Position numbers and translations under genes: made by a program. A model generated the notes under the pieces. That model was not told the DNA's origin and ran no database searches. It worked only from the letters and a program-made list of their open reading frames with translations. Positions 52,336-60,986 of a DNA stretch of 64,000 bases are shown one piece after another. The stretch's first letter is position 1, and every line of letters begins with the position of its first letter. This stretch comes from Bosea sp. 29B (GTDB lineage Bacteria > Pseudomonadota > Alphaproteobacteria > Rhizobiales > Beijerinckiaceae). The DNA is taken from positions 758,152-822,151 of the forward strand of contig NZ_LR733817.1 in assembly GCF_902506165.1 (NCBI RefSeq), given 5' to 3'.

Positions 52336-53147
52336 GACGACAACTCGCTCCAGATCTCGTCGTAGAGCGCGTTGAAACCCGGCTCGGTGCGCGAACGCGG
52401 TCGCGGCATCGGCACCTCGAAGATCCGCTGGATCCGGCCGGGATTGGGCGCAAGCAGCACGATCCGGTCCGACAGCATCAGGGCTTCGTCGATCGAATGG
52501 GTGACGAAGACGACGGTCTTGCGCCGCGCCTGCCAGATGCGCAGCAACTCCTGCTGCAATTCGATGCGGGTCAGCTCGTCGAGGGCGCCAAAGGGCTCGT
52601 CCATCAGCAGGATCTGCGGATCGAGCGCGAGCGCACGGGCGATCGACACGCGCTGCTGCATGCCGCCCGACATCTCGCGCGGATATTTGTTCGCCGCCGC
52701 CTCCAGCCCGACGAGGCGCAGCAATTCGACGCTGCGCTCGCGGCGCTCCTCGCGCGGCAGGCCGGCCTTGCGGAAGCCGAAGGAGACATTGCCGAGGGCG
52801 GTGAGCCAGGGGAACAGCGCGTGCTGCTGGAAGACGACGCCCTGGCCCTGGCCGGGGCCGGTCACCGGCCGCTCGCCGATCGCGATCCGGCCGGAGGTCG
52901 CGGCGTCGAGGCCGGCGATAATGTTGAGCAGCGTGGTCTTGCCGCAGCCGCTGCGGCCGATCAGGGAGACGAACTCGTTCTCGGCGATGTCGAGGTCGAT
53001 GCTGTCGAGGACCGTGAGCTCACCGCCCTGGCGCGCGGCGAACGCCTTGTGCACGGCCTCGATCCGAATGAACGGCGACCGGGCCGGATGGACCCTCTGG
53101 GGCGTCGCGTCCGGCTCGCGCATCGAAACATTGCCGGCGCAGCTCAT
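52332..53147 (-). CDS. NitT/TauT-type ABC transporter ATP-binding protein
   Basis: 271 aa. Walker A GRSGCGKTT, Q-loop VVFQQHALFPW, signature MSGGMQQRVSIARAL, Walker B ILLMDEPFGALD and H-loop VTHSIDEA. Start at 53147 has a strong GGAGGAG six bases upstream; the open frame to 53435 runs across the divergent promoter region. First gene of the minus-strand operon and divergent from the GntR-LacI-type regulator, with a perfect 8+8 inverted repeat between them. Confidence 0.92.
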   Translation of the reverse strand: MSCAGNVSMREPDATPQRVHPARSPFIRIEAVHKAFAARQGGELTVLDSIDLDIAENEFVSLIGRSGCGKTTLLNIIAGLDAATSGRIAIGERPVTGPGQGQGVVFQQHALFPWLTALGNVSFGFRKAGLPREERRERSVELLRLVGLEAAANKYPREMSGGMQQRVSIARALALDPQILLMDEPFGALDELTRIELQQELLRIWQARRKTVVFVTHSIDEALMLSDRIVLLAPNPGRIQRIFEVPMPRPRSRTEPGFNALYDEIWSELSS

Positions 53148-53203
53148 CGGCACTCCTCCCCCGGCCTTTAAAGCCGGCCTTGAGGTCAGGCTAGTGCAAG
53201 AGA

Positions 53204-53226
53204 ACAAATTGTAAAGTGCAATTTGT
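53204..53226. promoter_or_regulatory. Operator-like perfect inverted repeat ACAAATTG-N7-CAATTTGT
   Basis: Arms 53204-53211 and 53219-53226 match perfectly across 7 bases. It lies in the short A/T-rich divergent region, 57 bases from the ATPase start and 127 bases from the regulator start. A dimeric GntR-type protein is the natural ligand, so the neighbouring regulator probably represses both directions from here. Confidence 0.65.
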
Positions 53227-53352
53227 ATTTCAGTGCATATAATGCCGTTAGCGAGTCGAAGCCGGTATCTCCGGTTGCAGCGCGCTGGTGGCGATTGTAT
53301 GCGGCGAACACGCTTCGGCGCCGTGGCATCGGGAGGCTGTCGAGAGGGACCC

Positions 53353-54456
53353 ATGCGCAACGGCTCGGCGAACATCGTCCTGCGGACGCTCCACGAGATG
53401 ATCGAGCGGCTCGATGATGGCGCGCGCCTGCCCACGGTGCGCGACCTGATGAAGAAGCATCAGGTCAGCCAGGCGACCGTCCAGGAAGCGCTTGATCATT
53501 TGAAGGGCGAAGGCCTGTTGGTATCGCAGGTCGGGCGCGGCACCTATGTCACCCGCGGCGGCGCAGTGCGCGCCGGCGAGAGCGGCCGCGAAACCGGGCT
53601 CGACAGCCTTCTGATCCTGTCGAACGCCAGCATGAACGAGCGCTGCGCTTTGGTGCAGAACTACATCGTCGAGGAGATGTCGCGGCAGGACGCCAAGGTG
53701 GTGCAGATCTCCTATCACCATACCGATCACCTGCTCGAAATCCTCAATTCGATCCCGAATTTCGACGCGGTCGTGCTGCAGTCGCATTACGAGAGCATCC
53801 CGATCCGCCTGCTGCATCTGCTGCAGCAGAAGGCGAAGGCGCTGGTCGTCGACGGCCATACCGTCTCCGGCGTCGACATCGACCGCATCGGCACGGATTG
53901 GGAGGACGCGCTGGAAATGGCGCTGCGCCAGCTCGTCGATCTCGGCCACCGCTCCTTCGGTCTGGTCTCGATCAACACCATGGCCCAGCCGATCCTGGCG
54001 GCGCGCCGCGCCTTCGGCCGCCATGCGGCGATCGAGCGAGGCCGCTTCAGCTTTCATCCGCCGATTGTGCTCGAACGGGTCCAGCACCCCAGCCACAGCG
54101 TGCTCGATGCTGTCGCCGATACGTTGCAGCCGCTCCTGTCCGACGATGGCCGACTGCCGTTCACGGCGCTGCTGACGCTCGGCATCTCGGATACGCTGGG
54201 CGTCACCCAAGGTCTGCAAAGGCTCGGCATCGACTGGCCGAACGATCTCAGCGTCGTCGTGCTCGGTCACCGCGACGTGCCGAGCGAACATCTCGGGGTC
54301 ATGACCATCGCGGGCAGCTCACAGCGGAAGGCGGCCGAGAAGCTGGTGGAAACGATTCGCCGCCGGATCGAGCAGCCGCAGCTCTCGCCACAGATCATCT
54401 ACCTGCATTGCGACCAGGTCGTGCGCGGCAGCACGGCGCAGCCGAAGCGGCCCTGA
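53353..54456 (+). CDS. GntR-type DNA-binding domain fused to LacI/periplasmic-binding-type sensor (AraR-like)
   Basis: 367 aa. Residues 1-70 are a GntR wHTH (LPTVRDLMKKHQVSQATVQEALDHLKGEGLL, VGRGTYVTRG). Residues about 80-350 follow the LacI/GalR sugar-binding core (VVLQSHYES, RIGTDWEDALEMALRQLVDLGHRSFGLVS, DLSVVVLGHRDVPSEHLGVMTIAG). This is the AraR/DasR-unlike chimera used for sugar sensing. The ATG at 53353 has GAGAGG upstream; in-frame ATGs at 53233 and 53299 would add promoter sequence. It controls the ABC importer operon on one side and perhaps the DUF3604-sulfatase operon on the other. Confidence 0.87.
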   Translation: MRNGSANIVLRTLHEMIERLDDGARLPTVRDLMKKHQVSQATVQEALDHLKGEGLLVSQVGRGTYVTRGGAVRAGESGRETGLDSLLILSNASMNERCALVQNYIVEEMSRQDAKVVQISYHHTDHLLEILNSIPNFDAVVLQSHYESIPIRLLHLLQQKAKALVVDGHTVSGVDIDRIGTDWEDALEMALRQLVDLGHRSFGLVSINTMAQPILAARRAFGRHAAIERGRFSFHPPIVLERVQHPSHSVLDAVADTLQPLLSDDGRLPFTALLTLGISDTLGVTQGLQRLGIDWPNDLSVVVLGHRDVPSEHLGVMTIAGSSQRKAAEKLVETIRRRIEQPQLSPQIIYLHCDQVVRGSTAQPKRP

Positions 54457-54476
54457 CGAGATCGCGTCAGAGGTAC

Positions 54477-54491
54477 ATTGCAATATATATT
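54477..54491 (+). promoter_or_regulatory. A/T-rich palindromes upstream of the DUF3604 gene
   Basis: ATTGCAAT (54477-54484) runs into AATATATATT (54482-54491), about 50-65 bases before the DUF3604 start. It probably marks the promoter or operator of the plus-strand operon that follows. Confidence 0.35.
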
Positions 54492-54542
54492 AGACCACGC
54501 TAGCGTGCCCGCCAGAAAGACCAATAAGCGGGTGGGAATGGC

Positions 54543-56093
54543 ATGCTTGGCGAGCGCCTTCCGGAAAGGCTGTCACCCTTGGCCTCGAAGGCGGGGGTCA
54601 GGCCGTTTTACGGCGACCTGCACAATCACTGCGGCATCTCATACGGCCATGGCAGCCTCGAACAGGCGCTGAAGCGGGCCCGCCGGCAGCTCGATTTCGT
54701 CTCGGTCACCGGCCATGCCTACTGGCCCGACATGCCGGTCGACGATGCCAGCGTCGCCCATATCGTCGACTTCCACGTCAAGGGCTTCGCCCGGCTGGAC
54801 AGGCTCTGGCCGGGGCACTTCGCCACGCTCGCGGCAGCGGACGAGCCCGGCCGCTTCACCGTCTTCCCCGGCTACGAGATCCATTCCTTCGCCCACGGCG
54901 ACTACACGATCGTCTATCGCGATCTGACGCCGCGCCCGATCCTCAAGGCGGACAGCCCGGCGGAGCTGAAGCCGATGCTGCAGGCCGAGGCCGGCGCGGG
55001 CGCCTTCGCCTTTCCGCACCATATCGGCTACCGGCTCGGGGCGCGCGGCATCAATTGGGCCTCGTTCGATCCGGAGCTGTCGCCGGTACTGGAGATCGTC
55101 TCCATGCATGGCTGCTCCGAGACCTCGATCATGGACCGGCCTTTCCTGCATTCGATGGGGCCGAGCGACGGCCATTCGACCGTGCGGCACGGCCTCGATC
55201 TCGGCCATCGCTTCGGCTTCCTCGGGAATACCGACCATCACAGCGGCTATCCCGGCTCCTACGGCCATGGCCGCTCCGTGGTCTATGCCGGCAGCAATGA
55301 TCGCGGCGCGCTCTGGGACGCGATCATGCAGCGCCGCACCGGCGCCCTGACCGGCGACAACGCGCATCTCTTCTTCACGCTCGGCGGGGCGATGCCGGGC
55401 GGCGAGGTCGAGGCCGGCGCAGACCCCGATCTCCGCCTTGAAGCCGTCGCGCCCGGGCATATCGACTATATCGACGTCATCCGGAACGGCGCGCTGGTGC
55501 GGCGCGTTGTGCCCGAGGTCGAGGCATCCCCGATCGATGGCGACCGCGCCGGGCTGGAGACCATCGTCGTCCTGGAACTGGGCTGGGGCGCGCGTGGCAG
55601 GCAGCACCGCTGGAGCGGATCGTTGCGGGTCGAGGGCGGCGAATTCCTCTCGGTCGAGCCGCGCCTGCGCGGCAACGAGGTCGTCTCGCCACTCGAAGGC
55701 GATGCCGACGGGCAGGACGAGGACGAGATCTTGCTCGACGGGAATCGGATCGGCTTCTCGATCACCGCCTCGTCGAACCCGAACAACATGACGCCGGCGA
55801 TGCAGGCGATCGCGGCGCGCGTGCGGCTGCGCAGCGATGCCCGCTTCGTGCTCGACGCCAATGGCCAGCGTTTCGAGGCGACGCCGGAGCGCCTGCTCGG
55901 CGGGGCGCTGGCGGCCAATCTCGGCCCGATCGACAGCCCGGCCTTCAGGCTCTTCCCCCTGCCGCGTCCGCATCAATGGCAATGGCAAGGCAAGATCGCG
56001 CTCGAACCGCTGCGATCCGGCGACTGGGTCTATGTTCGGATGCGCCAGGCCAACGGCCAGTGGGCCTGGGCCAGCCCAATCTTTTGCCGATAA
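54543..56093 (+). CDS. PHP-like/DUF3604-type metal-dependent hydrolase
   Basis: 516 aa. The N-terminus has a PHP-domain metal motif, FYGDLHNHCGISYGHGSLEQAL, followed by VTGHAY, FPGYEIHS, FAFPHHIGY and GFLGNTDHHSGYPG, spaced like the metal ligands of PHP phosphoesterases and DUF3604 proteins. The last 200 residues are beta-rich (a jelly-roll-like domain). No signal peptide is seen. In metagenome and sulfated-glycan loci such proteins often occur with sulfatases, as here. It may act on a phospho- or sulfo-ester or a sugar; no reaction can be assigned. Confidence 0.75.
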   Translation: MLGERLPERLSPLASKAGVRPFYGDLHNHCGISYGHGSLEQALKRARRQLDFVSVTGHAYWPDMPVDDASVAHIVDFHVKGFARLDRLWPGHFATLAAADEPGRFTVFPGYEIHSFAHGDYTIVYRDLTPRPILKADSPAELKPMLQAEAGAGAFAFPHHIGYRLGARGINWASFDPELSPVLEIVSMHGCSETSIMDRPFLHSMGPSDGHSTVRHGLDLGHRFGFLGNTDHHSGYPGSYGHGRSVVYAGSNDRGALWDAIMQRRTGALTGDNAHLFFTLGGAMPGGEVEAGADPDLRLEAVAPGHIDYIDVIRNGALVRRVVPEVEASPIDGDRAGLETIVVLELGWGARGRQHRWSGSLRVEGGEFLSVEPRLRGNEVVSPLEGDADGQDEDEILLDGNRIGFSITASSNPNNMTPAMQAIAARVRLRSDARFVLDANGQRFEATPERLLGGALAANLGPIDSPAFRLFPLPRPHQWQWQGKIALEPLRSGDWVYVRMRQANGQWAWASPIFCR

Positions 56094-56165
56094 GGGCGCA
56101 GGACTGACGGAAGACCGTTAAGCTGACGGCAGACTAGCGTGGACCGGTTTCGCAGGGAGGATGAC

Positions 56166-57524
56166 ATGAGCTTCGACTTTCGCATGCCGCGACGCGATCT
56201 CCTGAAGGGGGTGGGCGCCGCCGGCCTCGGCGCCGCGCTCGGCACCGGCGGCATCCGGCCGCTCTACGCCAAGGGTCTCGCACCCATCACCATCGTGGTG
56301 AACCAGTCGCCCTGGTTCGCCAGCTTCCGCCGCACGGTCGAGGCCTATGAGGCGGCGACCGGCAACAAGGTCGAGCTCGACGTCAATCCCTTCGCGGGAT
56401 CGCTGGAGAAGCAGCGGAACTCGGTCCGTGCCCAGCGCGGCCAGTACGACATCCTGATCATGAACTCCGGCTGGTTCACCGAGATGTATGCCGGTGGCTT
56501 CCTCGATGCGATCACCGACATCGACCCCGGCTTCAAGCTCGATCCAGAGATCTACACGCTCGGCGACACCATCTATTACAACGCCCAGAAGAAGACGGTG
56601 ACGGCCGACGGCAAGCTGATGTCGCTGCCGGTCTCGCCGCTGATCCCGCTGCTCTATTACCGCGGCGACCTCTACAAGCAGGCCGGGCTGTCGGCGCCGA
56701 AGACCTTCGCCGAGCTCGAGGCGAATTCGGCCAAGTTCCACAAACCGCCGGGCATGTACGGCATCGTCCAGCGCGGCGCGCGCGGGCCCCATACCGTCGC
56801 CTACGACTTCTACCCCTACCTCTACGGTTTCGGCGGCGGCATCTTCAAGGACCAGTCGGCCGGCGACTATTCGGTGACGCTGAACTCGCCCGAAGGGCGC
56901 GCGGCGCTCGACTACTACATCCGGCTGGCGCGCACCGTCGGCCACCCCAAGACGGCCGCCTCCGACCAGGCAGAGGTGATCCAGGCGATGGTGACCGGCC
57001 ATGCCGCGCACATCATGATGGTGATCGCCGCCTGGTCGCAGATGGACGATCCCAACAAGTCGGCCGTGGTCGACAAAATCGAATTCGCGCCGCCGCCCTC
57101 GCAGCCGGGATTGCCGACCGCTCCGGGCCTGGGACACTGGCTCGCCGGCATCTCGCGCAACGTGCCCGACGACCGCAAGCGCGCGGCGGTCGAGTTCCTG
57201 CGCTGGTTCCAGACCAAGGACGCCCAGATGGAGACGGCGAAGGCCGGCGGCATTCCGGTGCACGCCGCCGTCTACAAGGATCCGATCGCCGATGAGCGCA
57301 AATACCGCTGGATGAAGCCCCTGGCCGAGGCGCTGCCGCACGCGGTCAACATCTACCAGTTCCCCGAGGCCAACGATGTCATCGCCGTGCTCGAGATCGG
57401 GCTCAACCGGGCCGTGGCCGGCGAGATCACCAGCATCGATGCCCTCAACGGCATGTCCGCCGAGATCCACAAGATCATGGAGAAGTATTCCTACAAGACC
57501 GGCGGGCTCCAGCCGCTGAAGTGA
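56166..57524 (+). CDS. CUT1-type sugar ABC substrate-binding protein
   Basis: 452 aa. Tat-like signal (PRRDLLKGVGAAGLGAALGTGG) and an SBP_bac_1 core: TIVVNQSPWFASFRRTVEAYEAATGNKVEL, YDILIMNSGWFTEMYAGGFLDAI, SLPVSPLIPLLYYRGDLYKQAGL and FLRWFQTKDAQ. Start at 56166 has GGGAGG ten bases upstream. It is followed by two permease genes after a palindromic element, so it is the receptor of a carbohydrate importer. Confidence 0.92.
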   Translation: MSFDFRMPRRDLLKGVGAAGLGAALGTGGIRPLYAKGLAPITIVVNQSPWFASFRRTVEAYEAATGNKVELDVNPFAGSLEKQRNSVRAQRGQYDILIMNSGWFTEMYAGGFLDAITDIDPGFKLDPEIYTLGDTIYYNAQKKTVTADGKLMSLPVSPLIPLLYYRGDLYKQAGLSAPKTFAELEANSAKFHKPPGMYGIVQRGARGPHTVAYDFYPYLYGFGGGIFKDQSAGDYSVTLNSPEGRAALDYYIRLARTVGHPKTAASDQAEVIQAMVTGHAAHIMMVIAAWSQMDDPNKSAVVDKIEFAPPPSQPGLPTAPGLGHWLAGISRNVPDDRKRAAVEFLRWFQTKDAQMETAKAGGIPVHAAVYKDPIADERKYRWMKPLAEALPHAVNIYQFPEANDVIAVLEIGLNRAVAGEITSIDALNGMSAEIHKIMEKYSYKTGGLQPLK

Positions 57525-57526
57525 CG

Positions 57527-57643
57527 CTAGAGCACGCTCCGATCAGCTTGCATCGCAAGCTGATCGGAAAAGCGTTCTCTATCATAAAGTTAGAGACGGA
57601 TTCACCGATCAGATTGATTCAATCTGATCGGATCCGGCTCTAG
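57527..57643. repeat. Palindromic intergenic mosaic element (RIME-like)
   Basis: A 117-base element bounded by CTAGAGC (57527-57533) and GCTCTAG (57637-57643). Inside are two strong hairpins: a 12-bp stem starting CCGATCAGCTTG (57539-57567) and a 12-bp stem starting CCGATCAGATTG (57605-57631). The spacer is A/T-rich (TTCTCTATCATAAAGTTAGAGAC). Terminal inverted repeats plus internal palindromes resemble Rhizobiales intergenic mosaic elements. It fills nearly the whole gap between the binding protein and permease genes and may attenuate or stabilise the mRNA so that the binding protein is made in excess. Confidence 0.75.
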
Positions 57644-57663
57644 AGCGGCGAGGGGAACGGGGC

Positions 57664-58593
57664 ATGGCGGAAGCCGCGGCAAAGGGCGATGCGCAGGGCA
57701 TTGCCGGGCAGATGGAGAGTGCCGACCAGCGTCTCTGGCGCTGGCTGACGCTCGCGCCCGCTCTGCTGATGCTGCTGGCGCTCAGTATCGTCCCACTCGT
57801 CGGGCTCGTCCTGACCAGCTTCCAGAACATCGCCTGGGCCGAGGGCCGGGCCGTGCGCAGCTGGGCCGGGCTCGATCATTACCGCGCTTTGTTCAGCGAT
57901 GCCCTGTTCGGTGCTGGCCTCTGGAATACCGGCCTGTTCGCGCTCGGGGCGGTGACCGGACAGATGCTGCTCGGCTTCGCGCTCGCGCTGCTGGTCAGCA
58001 AGGTCAGCCGGGCGCGCGTGCTCTACCGGACCATCTTCATCCTGCCGATCCTGATCCCCGGCATCGTTATCGGCGCCATCTGGAAGCTGATTCTCAACTT
58101 CGATTTCGGGCTGGCCAACCAGATCCTCGGCCTCGTCGGGCTGGGACCCGTCGACTGGCTCGGCGATGGCCGGATCGCCCTGCTCTCGGTGATCATGGTC
58201 GACATCTGGCACTGGACGCCGTTCTGCTTCCTGCTCTTCCTGGCAGGGCTGGAATCGCTGCCGCAGGACGTCTACGAGGCCACCAAGATCGACGGCGCCA
58301 GCGCCTGGCAGGAACTGCTCTACGTCACCCTGCCATTGATGGTGCCGACCATCGTCGTCACCTTCGCCTTCCGCCTCGTCCTCGCCTTCAAGGTCTTCGA
58401 CGAGGTCTATCTCTTGACCAAGGGCGGACCGGGCACGGCGACCGAGGTCATCAGCTTCACGCTCTACCAGCGCTTCTTCACCGAAGACAAAGCGGGCTAC
58501 GGCTCGGCGATGTCGGTGACCGTGATCTTCCTGGTCTGCCTGCTGCTCGCGGTGGCGCTGTCGGCGCGCCGGCGCTCGGAGGGACGGGCATGA
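57664..58593 (+). CDS. CUT1-type sugar ABC permease, first subunit
   Basis: 309 aa with six helices after a short cytoplasmic N-terminus. The coupling loop is EATKIDGASAWQELLYVTLPLMVPT (EAA motif with DGAS), and YRTIFILPILIPGIVIGAIWK is the MalF-like signature. Its stop overlaps the next permease start (ATGA). Confidence 0.92.
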   Translation: MAEAAAKGDAQGIAGQMESADQRLWRWLTLAPALLMLLALSIVPLVGLVLTSFQNIAWAEGRAVRSWAGLDHYRALFSDALFGAGLWNTGLFALGAVTGQMLLGFALALLVSKVSRARVLYRTIFILPILIPGIVIGAIWKLILNFDFGLANQILGLVGLGPVDWLGDGRIALLSVIMVDIWHWTPFCFLLFLAGLESLPQDVYEATKIDGASAWQELLYVTLPLMVPTIVVTFAFRLVLAFKVFDEVYLLTKGGPGTATEVISFTLYQRFFTEDKAGYGSAMSVTVIFLVCLLLAVALSARRRSEGRA

Positions 58594-59423
58594 GCGGCCG
58601 GTCCGGCGCTTCCTCGGGCTGGCCGATCCACGCCACCCTCATGATCAGTGCGGCGATCGTGCTGGTCCCGGTGATCTGGACGGTCGCCGCCGGTTTCCGC
58701 ACCCAGATCTCGCTGCTGATGGGCGAGGTCACCTTCTCGCCTGTTCTCTTCAACTTCCACGAGGTGCTGTTCTCCAAGACCTCGGAATTCCTGGTCAACT
58801 ACCGCAACTCGATCATCGTCGGCGTGGCGAGTACCCTGCTCTGCGTCGGCGCGGCGACGCTGGCCGCCTTCTCGCTCAACCGCACGCGCTGGCGCCGCTG
58901 GGTCGTGCAGGTCTTCCTGGCCTGGACGCTGGTCTTCCACATGATCCCGCCGGTCGCGCTCGCCAGCGCCTGGTTCACCATGCTGCGCACCGTCGGGCTG
59001 GAGAACAGCTTCACCGGCCTGATCCTGGCGCATGCGACCCTCAACCTGCCGATGGCGATCTGGCTGATGAGCGTCTTCATCCGCGAGGTGCCGAAGGAAC
59101 TGGAAGAGGCCGCGCTGATGGATGGCGCGACCACGCCGGTCCTGCTCTGGAACGTCGTGCTACCGGTGATCGCCCCCGGCCTCGCCGCCACCTCGGTCCT
59201 GACCTTCGTCTTCTCCTGGAACGAATTCGCGGTCTCGCTGGCGCTGACGATGAAGCAGACCGCGACCGTCCCGGTCGCGATCGCCAAATTCGCCCAGGAA
59301 TTCGAGATCCAGTACACGCAGATGGCGGCCAGCGCCGGCCTTGCCATGCTGCCGGCTCTGATCGTGATGCTCTTCGCCCAACGCTACATCGTCAAAGGCC
59401 TGACCCAGGGCGCCGTGAAATAG
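58590..59423 (+). CDS. CUT1-type sugar ABC permease, second subunit
   Basis: 277 aa, six helices, MalG-like: ASAWFTMLRTVGLENSFTGLIL, then the EAA loop EEAALMDGATTPVLLWNVVLPVIAPG. No CUT1 ATPase (MalK/UgpC type) follows; the system must borrow one from elsewhere in the genome, since the ATPase at 52332-53147 belongs to a different transporter class. Confidence 0.92.
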   Translation: MSGRSGASSGWPIHATLMISAAIVLVPVIWTVAAGFRTQISLLMGEVTFSPVLFNFHEVLFSKTSEFLVNYRNSIIVGVASTLLCVGAATLAAFSLNRTRWRRWVVQVFLAWTLVFHMIPPVALASAWFTMLRTVGLENSFTGLILAHATLNLPMAIWLMSVFIREVPKELEEAALMDGATTPVLLWNVVLPVIAPGLAATSVLTFVFSWNEFAVSLALTMKQTATVPVAIAKFAQEFEIQYTQMAASAGLAMLPALIVMLFAQRYIVKGLTQGAVK

Positions 59424-59457
59424 CGCCCTGTCTGCGAAGCCGAGCCGGGAGACCACT

Positions 59458-60984
59458 GTGAAGGCCGTATTCGTCCTCTTCGATTCGCTGAACCGCCACA
59501 TGCTCGGCTGCTATGGCGGCAAGCGCGTGCCGACGCCGAATTTCGACAGGCTGGCGCGCCGGTCGGTGAGCTTCGACCAGCATTATGTCGGCAGCCTGCC
59601 CTGCATGCCGGCACGGCGCGACATGCTGACCGGACGGCTCACCTTCCTGCACCGCAGCTGGGGTCCGCTCGAACCCTTCGACAACGCTTTTCCTGAGATC
59701 CTGCACAAGGAGACCGGGACCTACAGCCACCTGATCACCGACCACTTCCACTATTGGGAGGATGGCGGGGCGACCTACCACAACCGCTATGATTCCTACG
59801 AGTTCGTGCGCGGACAGGAGGGCGATCGCTGGAAGGCGATGGTGCAGCCGCATTGGGAGCGGCTGCGCGAGAAATACCATGCGCGCCAGTTCAGCGACGC
59901 CCGCCGCAGCTATTTCGGCCAGAACATCATCAACCGCGAGTTCATCAAGGCCGAGGAGGATTTCCCCTCGGTGCGCTGCTTCGCCGAGGGTTTCGACTTC
60001 CTCGAGCGCAACAAGGACGCCGACAACTGGCTGCTGCAGATCGAGACCTTCGACCCGCACGAGCCCTTCACCGCCCCTGCCCGCTTCAAGGAGGCCTTCG
60101 ACACCGGCTGGAACGGCCCGATCCGCGACTGGCCGCGCTATGGCCGTGTCGACGAGTTGCCGGCGGAATGCGAGGAGCTTCGCGCCAACTATTACGCGGT
60201 CGTGGCGATGTGTGACGACCTGCTCGGGAAGCTGCTCGACTGGTTCGACGCCAACGACATGTGGAAGGACACCGCCCTCGTCGTCACCACCGACCACGGC
60301 TTCCTGCTCGGCGAGCATGATTTCTGGGCCAAGAACCGGATGAACCTCTATGAGGAGGTCGCCCATATCCCGCTCTTCCTGCACGATCCCCGCCATCCCG
60401 AACGCGACGGCACGCGCTCGCAGGCGCTGACCCAGTCGATCGACCTCGCGCCGACCTTCCTCGACCTGTTCGGCGCCACCCCGCCGGCCGAAAACGAGGG
60501 CCTCTCGCTCTGCCGCATGGCCGACGGCACTGCGCTGCGCGACGGCGTGCTCTTCGGCTATTTCGGCGGAGCGGTGAATGTCGCCGACGGGCGCTACACC
60601 TATCACCGCTTCCCGGAGGACCTGTCGAAGCAGGAACTCTACCAATACACGCTGATGCCGACGCACATCTTCTCGCCATTCTCCACGGAGGAGCTGGCGG
60701 GCGCGACGATCTCGCCGCCGCTCGGCTTCACCAAGGGCGCGAACCTGCTGAAAGTGCCGGTGATCGAGCGCTCGCCGATGTACAACAACTACGGCCCGGG
60801 CGGGCTGCTGGAATCCGAGACGCGCCTCTACGACCTCGCGACCGATCCAGGACAGGAAGCCCCCTTGAACGATCCTGCCACCGAGGCGCGGCTCACTGCG
60901 CTGATGCGACGCCTGATGGTGGCCAATGGCGCGCCGCCGGAGGCCTTCACCCGCATCGACTTCGCCCCGGATGCGGCCGACTAA
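59458..60984 (+). CDS. Formylglycine-dependent sulfatase (or phosphonate monoester hydrolase-like)
   Basis: 508 aa alkaline-phosphatase-superfamily enzyme with GTG start. VFVLFDSLNRHMLGCYGG supplies N-terminal metal ligands, and GSLPCMPARRDMLTG carries the C-x-P-x-R sulfatase signature with C49 as the residue matured to formylglycine. TTDHGFLLGEHDFWAKN provides further metal ligands. No signal peptide, so it is cytoplasmic and acts after uptake. Located directly downstream of a sugar importer, it most likely removes sulfate from a sugar ester. Phosphonate monoester hydrolases share the signature and are the main alternative. A maturation enzyme is not encoded in the window. Confidence 0.87.
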   Translation: MKAVFVLFDSLNRHMLGCYGGKRVPTPNFDRLARRSVSFDQHYVGSLPCMPARRDMLTGRLTFLHRSWGPLEPFDNAFPEILHKETGTYSHLITDHFHYWEDGGATYHNRYDSYEFVRGQEGDRWKAMVQPHWERLREKYHARQFSDARRSYFGQNIINREFIKAEEDFPSVRCFAEGFDFLERNKDADNWLLQIETFDPHEPFTAPARFKEAFDTGWNGPIRDWPRYGRVDELPAECEELRANYYAVVAMCDDLLGKLLDWFDANDMWKDTALVVTTDHGFLLGEHDFWAKNRMNLYEEVAHIPLFLHDPRHPERDGTRSQALTQSIDLAPTFLDLFGATPPAENEGLSLCRMADGTALRDGVLFGYFGGAVNVADGRYTYHRFPEDLSKQELYQYTLMPTHIFSPFSTEELAGATISPPLGFTKGANLLKVPVIERSPMYNNYGPGGLLESETRLYDLATDPGQEAPLNDPATEARLTALMRRLMVANGAPPEAFTRIDFAPDAAD

Positions 60985-60986
60985 CG

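Noticed and set aside
52332..59423. Assigning the ATPase at 52332-53147 to the CUT1 importer at 56166-59423
   Set aside because: It is SsuB/TauB-like in length and lacks the extra C-terminal regulatory domain of MalK/UgpC proteins; it is co-transcribed with NitT/TauT permeases.
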